From an uncultured Megamonas sp. (GTDB taxonomy: Bacteria > Bacillota > Negativicutes > Selenomonadales > Selenomonadaceae): a stretch of 19,331 nt of DNA. Under the pieces are notes generated by a model. It saw only the letters and a program-made list of their open reading frames with translations. It made no database searches and was not told where the DNA came from. The position numbers and the translations under genes were made by a program. This document shows positions 15,093 to 19,331 of the stretch, one piece after another; position 1 is the stretch's first letter, and each line of letters starts with the position of its first letter. The stretch lies in contig USIX01000024.1 in NCBI GenBank assembly GCA_900554895.1, positions 1 through 19,331 of the forward strand, in the 5' to 3' direction.

Positions 15093-16358
15093 ATGGAAAA
15101 TTTAACCGCTACAGTTCAAGCTTTCTTGGCGTTAGGACCGACAGTTATTTTACCAGTATTTATTTTCATTATTGGTTTAATATTTGGCTGTGGCCCGTCC
15201 AAAGCTTTTCGTTCCGGTTTGACCATCGGGGTAGGTTTCGTGGGAATTAACCTGGTAGTAGCTCTTTTGTCTGATAATCTCGGTCCTGCGGCACAGGCTA
15301 TGGTAAAAAACTTCGGCATTCAATTAACGGCTATCGATATCGGCTGGCCGGGTTCTGCTTCTATGGCATGGGCTTCGCCGATTGCAGCTTTAGTTATACC
15401 TTTAGCATTAATAATCAACTTAGTAATGTTATTTACAAAAACAACGAAAACAATGGACGTTGATATTTGGAACTATTGGCATTTCACATTCTGCGGTGCA
15501 TGTGTATACGCATTGACGGAAAGTTTTTGGCAGGCAATTTTAGCGGCTATTCTTTTTGAAATTGTTATTTTGAAAATTGCTGACTGGACAGCTCCGTATA
15601 TGGAAAAATATTTTGAACTGCCGGGTGTATCTGTTCCTACCGGTTCAACTTGTTCGTATGCTCCAATCGGTATTCCGCTCATCTGGCTTATTCAGAAAAT
15701 TCCTGTTGTCAAAGATTTACATGCTGACCCGGAATATATTCAGAAGAAATTCGGTATTTTTGGTGAACCTATTTTTATGGGTCTGATTTTGGGTGCGGCT
15801 ATCGGTTTATTGGCCGGCTACGATATAGGGCGTACAGCACAGGTCGGCATGTCCATGGCCGGCGTTATGGTACTCATGCCGCGTATGGTTAAACTTTTGA
15901 TGGAAGGATTAATCCCGATTTCTGAAGCAGCTAGAAATGTATTGCAGAAACGCTTCGGTGAAAGTGCCAATATATATATCGGTCTTGATGCTGCCGTTAC
16001 TACCGGTCATCCGTCCGTAATAGCAACTGCATTAATTCTTGTACCTATTACAATTTTACTGGCTGTTATTTTACCGGGCAACAATGTATTGCCGTTCGGC
16101 GATTTGGCTACTATTCCGTTTATCGTAGCATTTATCGTAGCGGCAGCACGCGGTAATATTATTCATTCTGTGCTTGCCGGTATAGTTGTAATAAGCATGT
16201 CGCTGCTGATGTCCAGCGCGATGGCGGAATTCCAGACTTCAATGGGAATAATAGCGAACTTTACGATGCCGGAAGGTTCGGCACTTATTTCCAGTATCGA
16301 CCAGGCAGGGAACTTGATTAACTTTATTATCTTTAAAGTCTTTGCTATTTTTAATTAA
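15093..16358 (+). CDS. PTS sugar transporter subunit IIC, galactitol family (GatC-like)
   Basis: The 421-aa membrane permease of the PTS. It has roughly ten hydrophobic segments and the GatC family pattern: VILPVFIFIIGLIFG near the start, RSGLTIGVGFVGINLV, DIGWPGSASMAWASP, and the cytosolic loop with GLDAAVTTGHPSVIATALILVP. E. coli GatC is about 450 aa, so the length is close. GAGGGGG lies 10 nt before the ATG. Family membership gives galactitol or a related polyol as substrate; the downstream genes point to a pentitol. A 203-bp gap with two dyads separates it from the dehydrogenase gene. Confidence 0.92.
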   Translation: MENLTATVQAFLALGPTVILPVFIFIIGLIFGCGPSKAFRSGLTIGVGFVGINLVVALLSDNLGPAAQAMVKNFGIQLTAIDIGWPGSASMAWASPIAALVIPLALIINLVMLFTKTTKTMDVDIWNYWHFTFCGACVYALTESFWQAILAAILFEIVILKIADWTAPYMEKYFELPGVSVPTGSTCSYAPIGIPLIWLIQKIPVVKDLHADPEYIQKKFGIFGEPIFMGLILGAAIGLLAGYDIGRTAQVGMSMAGVMVLMPRMVKLLMEGLIPISEAARNVLQKRFGESANIYIGLDAAVTTGHPSVIATALILVPITILLAVILPGNNVLPFGDLATIPFIVAFIVAAARGNIIHSVLAGIVVISMSLLMSSAMAEFQTSMGIIANFTMPEGSALISSIDQAGNLINFIIFKVFAIFN

Positions 16359-16369
16359 TTGAATACATG

Positions 16370-16470
16370 TTGTGCCAGTAAAATCTATGAAACCAGCCGG
16401 CACAGCGGCAAATAAATATATTAAGAGAGTTAGTTAGAATTTAATATTTTGGATATGTATTGTGTCAGTA
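16370..16470 (+). repeat. Direct repeat TTGTGYCAGTA in the IIC-dehydrogenase gap
   Basis: TTGTGCCAGTA (16370-16380) and TTGTGTCAGTA (16460-16470) recur 90 bp apart with related flanks (ATACATG before one, ATATGTA before the other). Such spaced copies may be regulator half-sites. Confidence 0.45.
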
Positions 16471-16526
16471 TGCGGTCATTTATTTTCAGAAAAGAATTGC
16501 AATCACAAAATAACACAATACATATC
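16452..16526. promoter_or_regulatory. Perfect 14-bp inverted repeat before the dehydrogenase gene
   Basis: GATATGTATTGTGT (16452-16465) and ACACAATACATATC (16513-16526) are exact reverse complements with a 47-nt spacer. The spacer holds TTGCAA (16497-16502); a possible -10 TACATA (16519-16524), 16 bp downstream, lies in the right arm. It could be a loop-forming operator pair or a long RNA stem-loop. No T-run follows, so it is not a terminator. Confidence 0.5.
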
Positions 16527-16561
16527 TGAATATATGTTTTAAGTTAAGGGAGATATATACA

Positions 16562-17611
16562 ATGAAAGCATTAGTAAAAATGGCACCGGGTGCTGGTAAT
16601 TGGCAAGTTATTGAAAAACCGGAACCGACAATCAATGATGACCAGGTAAAAATCCAAGTTGAATACATCGGCGTTTGCGGAAGTGATATTCATACGTATG
16701 AGGGTCATTACAATGTTAATGCGCAAAATCTCACTATTGGTCATGAATTTGCAGGCATTGCAGTTGAAGTGGGCAAAAATGTAAAACATGTAAAAGTCGG
16801 CGATAAAGTAACTTCGGAAACAACGTTTGAAGTTTGCGAAACTTGCAGATATTGTCAGGCTAAAGAATATAATTTGTGTTCTCATCGTAAGGGATTGGGT
16901 ACTCAGCAGGACGGTGCGTGTGCCAACTATATTGTGGCACGCGGAGCAAGTGTTCATGTGCTGCCGATAAATCTTTCCTGCAAAGAAGCAGCCATTACAG
17001 AAGCTGCAGCATGTGCTCATCACGGTGTGGAAAAAGCAAAAATTTTTAAAAATGATATTGTTCTTGTACTTGGTCCGGGACCTATTGGTCTGCTTGTTGC
17101 TCAGGTCGTAAAAGCTAAAGGCGGTAAAGTCGTTATGACAGGTTTAACGAAAGATATGAAACGTCTTAAAACGGCTAAAGCTAAATTCGGCGTAGACTAT
17201 ATCGTAGATGTTCAAACTCAGGATGTAAAAGAAATTGTTAACAGTCTTACGGATAATTACGGTGCTGATGTATGTATCGACTGTACAGGTGCAGTTCCTT
17301 CTATGCAGCTCGGTATGGATTTATTGAGAAAACGTGGACAGTATGTACAGGTCGGCTTATTTGCTAAAGATGAAGTAACGGTTGATTTTTCCAAAATCAT
17401 TCAGAAAGAACTCGTTGTATCGGGAAGCCGCAGTCAGAATACGCATGACTGGGAACCGACATTGCAAATGATGGCGGACGGTGATATTCGTGCTGACCTC
17501 ATGATTACGCATGAATTATATATTAATGAATGGGAAAAAGCGTATGATTTGATAAAAAGCGGGGAAGCTATTAAGGTTGTATTGAAACCAATGCCTTTAG
17601 ATGAAGAATAA
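16562..17611 (+). CDS. Zinc-dependent polyol or polyol-phosphate dehydrogenase (MDR family)
   Basis: A 349-aa medium-chain dehydrogenase of the sorbitol/threonine/galactitol-1-phosphate dehydrogenase type. Catalytic zinc ligands are Cys39 (GVCGSDIH), His61 and Glu62 (IGHEF). The structural zinc site is Cys92, 95, 98 and 106 (CETCRYCQAKEYNLC). The coenzyme motif is LVLGPGPIGLL (GPGPIG, 171-176), followed by VVMTGLTKDMKR, whose charge pattern does not settle NAD versus NADP. As the PTS delivers a phosphorylated polyol, this enzyme probably oxidises it to a ketose phosphate; if that is a pentitol phosphate, the product would be ribulose- or xylulose-5-phosphate. TAAGGGAG precedes the ATG. rpiB follows 24 bp later. 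Confidence 0.9.
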   Translation: MKALVKMAPGAGNWQVIEKPEPTINDDQVKIQVEYIGVCGSDIHTYEGHYNVNAQNLTIGHEFAGIAVEVGKNVKHVKVGDKVTSETTFEVCETCRYCQAKEYNLCSHRKGLGTQQDGACANYIVARGASVHVLPINLSCKEAAITEAAACAHHGVEKAKIFKNDIVLVLGPGPIGLLVAQVVKAKGGKVVMTGLTKDMKRLKTAKAKFGVDYIVDVQTQDVKEIVNSLTDNYGADVCIDCTGAVPSMQLGMDLLRKRGQYVQVGLFAKDEVTVDFSKIIQKELVVSGSRSQNTHDWEPTLQMMADGDIRADLMITHELYINEWEKAYDLIKSGEAIKVVLKPMPLDEE

Positions 17612-17635
17612 GGTTCTCTAAAGGAGGTTGTATAG

Positions 17636-18091
17636 ATGAAAAAAACGATTGTTATCGGTTGTGACCATGCCGGATTTAAGATGAAAAATTTTCTTATCGA
17701 AAAGCTCAGGGAAGAAGGCTACACTGTTGAAGACAAAGGGACTTACAGTGAAGAGTCGGTAGATGCCGGCGAATTTGCCGTGAAAGTCTGTGAAGATGTG
17801 GCGGCAAACCTTGATACGAAGTACGGAATTTTAATCTGCGGTACCGGTATAGGAATGTCGATGATGGCAAACAAGGTAGCCGGCATAAGAGCTTCGCTTG
17901 TCAGCGACTTATTTTCGGCACAGATGACGCGAGCTCATAATAATGCGAATGTTCTTTGTATGGGGGCAAGAATTATCGCTGAAGCCATGGCATGGGAATT
18001 TACAAAAGTATGGCTCAGTACGGAGCATTTAGGCGGAAAATACGCAAAGCGCGTACAGGCCATGATGGATTACGAACAAAATCGTAAGTAA
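17636..18091 (+). CDS. rpiB: Ribose-5-phosphate isomerase B family protein
   Basis: The 151-aa product is a RpiB/LacAB-type sugar-phosphate isomerase, which interconverts ribulose-5-P and ribose-5-P. Visible motifs: IGCDHAGFKMK (7-17), the CGTGIGMSMMANK loop with Cys68, the expected catalytic base, and AHNNANVLCMGAR (100-112) with His101. RpiB proteins usually read SVDYPDYA near residue 41; here it is SVDAGEFA, a local departure that might alter substrate preference (for example another C5 or C6 phosphate). AAAGGAGG precedes the ATG. Between the dehydrogenase and transketolase, its job is probably to feed the ketopentose phosphate into the pentose phosphate pathway. Confidence 0.92.
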   Translation: MKKTIVIGCDHAGFKMKNFLIEKLREEGYTVEDKGTYSEESVDAGEFAVKVCEDVAANLDTKYGILICGTGIGMSMMANKVAGIRASLVSDLFSAQMTRAHNNANVLCMGARIIAEAMAWEFTKVWLSTEHLGGKYAKRVQAMMDYEQNRK

Positions 18092-18127
18092 ATAAATAGC
18101 ATATAAAAAAGAGTTGAACGATGAAGG

Positions 18128-18169
18128 GCAGACAGTTTTTATCAAAGTTTTCGGATAAAAATTGTCTGC
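18128..18169 (+). repeat. 16-bp hairpin between rpiB and the transketolase gene
   Basis: GCAGACAGTTTTTATC (18128-18143) pairs with GATAAAAATTGTCTGC (18154-18169) around 10 nt; 15 Watson-Crick pairs plus one G-U. No T-run follows (ATAATAAAGTGGGG), so it is not an ordinary terminator. It ends 17 nt before the transketolase ATG and could stabilise or process the mRNA or tune translation. Confidence 0.65.
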
Positions 18170-18186
18170 ATAATAAAGTGGGGATT

Positions 18187-19331
18187 ATGATGGATATAGA
18201 AAAAAAATCGGTAGATGCCATAAGAGTTTTAGCAGCCGATACGGTGCAAAAAGCCAATTCGGGCCATCCGGGCATGCCGCTCGGTTCTGCTGCCATGGCA
18301 TATGAACTTTGGGCAAATCATATGAAGCATAATCCGAAAGACCCTGATTGGGTGAACCGCGACAGGTTTATTCTGTCGGCAGGACATGCTTCCAGTTTAT
18401 TATACAGTTTACTTCATTTCTTCGGTTACGGGCTTACTATCGAAGATATGAAAAATTTCCGTCAGGACGGTTCAAAAACTCCGGGTCATCCGGAATACCG
18501 TCATACAACAGGCGTTGAGGCGACGACGGGACCGCTGGGAGCCGGAATGGGTATGGCTGTCGGCATGGCGATGGCACAAAAACATCTGGCAGCAACCTTC
18601 AATACGCCGGATTATAAAATTATCGACCACTATACCTTTGTACTCGGCGGCGACGGTTGCATGGAAGAAGGCATATCTTCCGAAGCATTTTCTCTTGCCG
18701 GAACACTCGGTCTTGATAAGCTAATCGTACTTTACGACAGCAATAACATAACGATTGAAGGCGATACGGATTTAGCTTTCACGGAAGATGTTGCAAAACG
18801 CATGGAAGCATTCGGCTTCCAGACACTTTTCGTCGAAGACGGCAATGATTTAGCTGCAATCGGCAAAGCGATTGAAGAAGCAAAAGCCGACACAAAAAGA
18901 CCGTCTTTTATCACTGTAAAAACGAAAATAGCCTACGGCTGTCCGGCTAAAGAGGGAAGCGCATCTTCGCATGGCTCACCGCTCGGAGAGGAAAATATCA
19001 GGGCCATGAGGGAAAATCTGGGCTGGGAATATGATGAGCCGTTCTTTATTCCGCAGGATGTATATGACAATTATGCACAAAAGGCGGCTAAAGGACAAAA
19101 AGCTCAGGATATCTGGCAGAAAGAATTTGACGCATACTGCGTTAAATATCCGGAAAAGAAATCTCTCTGGGATAAATATTTCAGTGAAATTGACGGTGAA
19201 AAATTATTAAACTGTGCAGAATTTTGGAGTTATGAAAATAAGCCGCAGGCAACGAGAAGTCTTTCAGGCACTATGATTAACCGTCTGGCAAAAATCATGC
19301 CGAATTTCTGGGGCGGCAGTGCCGACCTTGG
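18187..19331 (+). CDS. tkt: Transketolase (3' end cut by window edge)
   Basis: The first 381 codons of a TPP-dependent transketolase, which moves two-carbon units between pentose and other sugar phosphates. N-terminal blocks are all present: ANSGHPGMPLGSA (His27), ILSAGHASSLLYSLLHF (His67), KTPGHPEY (His101), TTGPLGAGMG (113-122), and the TPP/metal motif GGDGCMEEG...DSNNITIEGDTD (154-195, with Asp156 and Asn187). Near the cut end is FWGGSADL, the start of the pyrimidine-binding half, so the gene is of the full-length, single-chain kind. Two in-frame ATGs (18187, 18190) lie next to each other; AAGTGGGGA precedes both. The neighbours make a pentose-phosphate role in the same polyol pathway likely. 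The C-terminus cannot be judged. Confidence 0.93.
   Translation, partial: MMDIEKKSVDAIRVLAADTVQKANSGHPGMPLGSAAMAYELWANHMKHNPKDPDWVNRDRFILSAGHASSLLYSLLHFFGYGLTIEDMKNFRQDGSKTPGHPEYRHTTGVEATTGPLGAGMGMAVGMAMAQKHLAATFNTPDYKIIDHYTFVLGGDGCMEEGISSEAFSLAGTLGLDKLIVLYDSNNITIEGDTDLAFTEDVAKRMEAFGFQTLFVEDGNDLAAIGKAIEEAKADTKRPSFITVKTKIAYGCPAKEGSASSHGSPLGEENIRAMRENLGWEYDEPFFIPQDVYDNYAQKAAKGQKAQDIWQKEFDAYCVKYPEKKSLWDKYFSEIDGEKLLNCAEFWSYENKPQATRSLSGTMINRLAKIMPNFWGGSADL

Noticed and set aside
14253..16358. Naming the transporter genes gatA, gatB and gatC
   Set aside because: Family is galactitol-type, but the neighbouring genes suggest a pentitol, so symbols implying galactitol were withheld.
16371..16404. TGTGCC / GGCACA stem after the IIC gene as a terminator
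   Set aside because: Only 6 bp with a 22-nt loop and no T-run afterwards.

Overview
The window reads as chromosomal DNA of a low-to-moderate GC Firmicute. The gene set (NAD synthase/rsmD/coaD operon, zinc-type L28, YnbB-like PLP enzyme, a polyamine operon with both SpeD/SpeE and a carboxynorspermidine dehydrogenase-like enzyme) fits the class Negativicutes (Selenomonas/Megamonas-like diderm Firmicutes). That placement is inference from gene content; no 16S rRNA or other marker is present. There are no phage, IS, CRISPR, rRNA or tRNA genes.

Region 1 (1-3314, minus strand): a tight housekeeping operon reading leftwards, nadE - rsmD - coaD - coiled-coil ATPase-subunit-like gene (cut by the window edge). 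It is divergent from rpmB (3521-3709, plus), and each side has a recognisable promoter in the 200-bp gap.

Region 2 (3710-4330): 621 bp without a gene, holding the rpmB terminator followed by a dense run of long inverted repeats, including a nested 131-bp MITE-like structure and three related TTTTCTTT hairpins. After it comes a TTG-started YnbB/'aluminium resistance' family PLP enzyme (4331-5578) with its own terminator.

Region 3 (5883-12087): a YitT-family membrane protein followed by a polyamine operon: S-adenosylmethionine decarboxylase (speD), Orn/Lys/Arg decarboxylase (probably arginine decarboxylase), spermidine synthase (speE), agmatinase (speB), and a saccharopine/carboxynorspermidine dehydrogenase-like protein. 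Together they make arginine > agmatine > putrescine > spermidine, with decarboxylated SAM from SpeD. The last gene suggests a second, aspartate-semialdehyde-dependent route, but its partner decarboxylase (nspC) is not here: a strong terminator ends the operon.

Region 4 (12254-19331+): a carbohydrate PTS locus: a multidomain PRD regulator (HTH-PRD-PRD-IIB-IIA), galactitol-family IIA, IIB and IIC, a zinc-dependent polyol(-phosphate) dehydrogenase, an RpiB-type isomerase and the first 381 codons of a transketolase. Because the downstream genes feed the pentose phosphate pathway rather than the tagatose pathway, the likely substrate is a pentitol (arabitol, xylitol or ribitol), although the PTS is galactitol-like by family. 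Several dyad elements lie in its intergenic gaps and could be operators or RNA control structures.

Nothing here is certain to be a new system. The best leads are the inverted-repeat cluster at 3771-4295, the dual spermidine route in one operon, the likely pentitol PTS locus with its dyads, and the duplicated N-terminus of the YitT protein.
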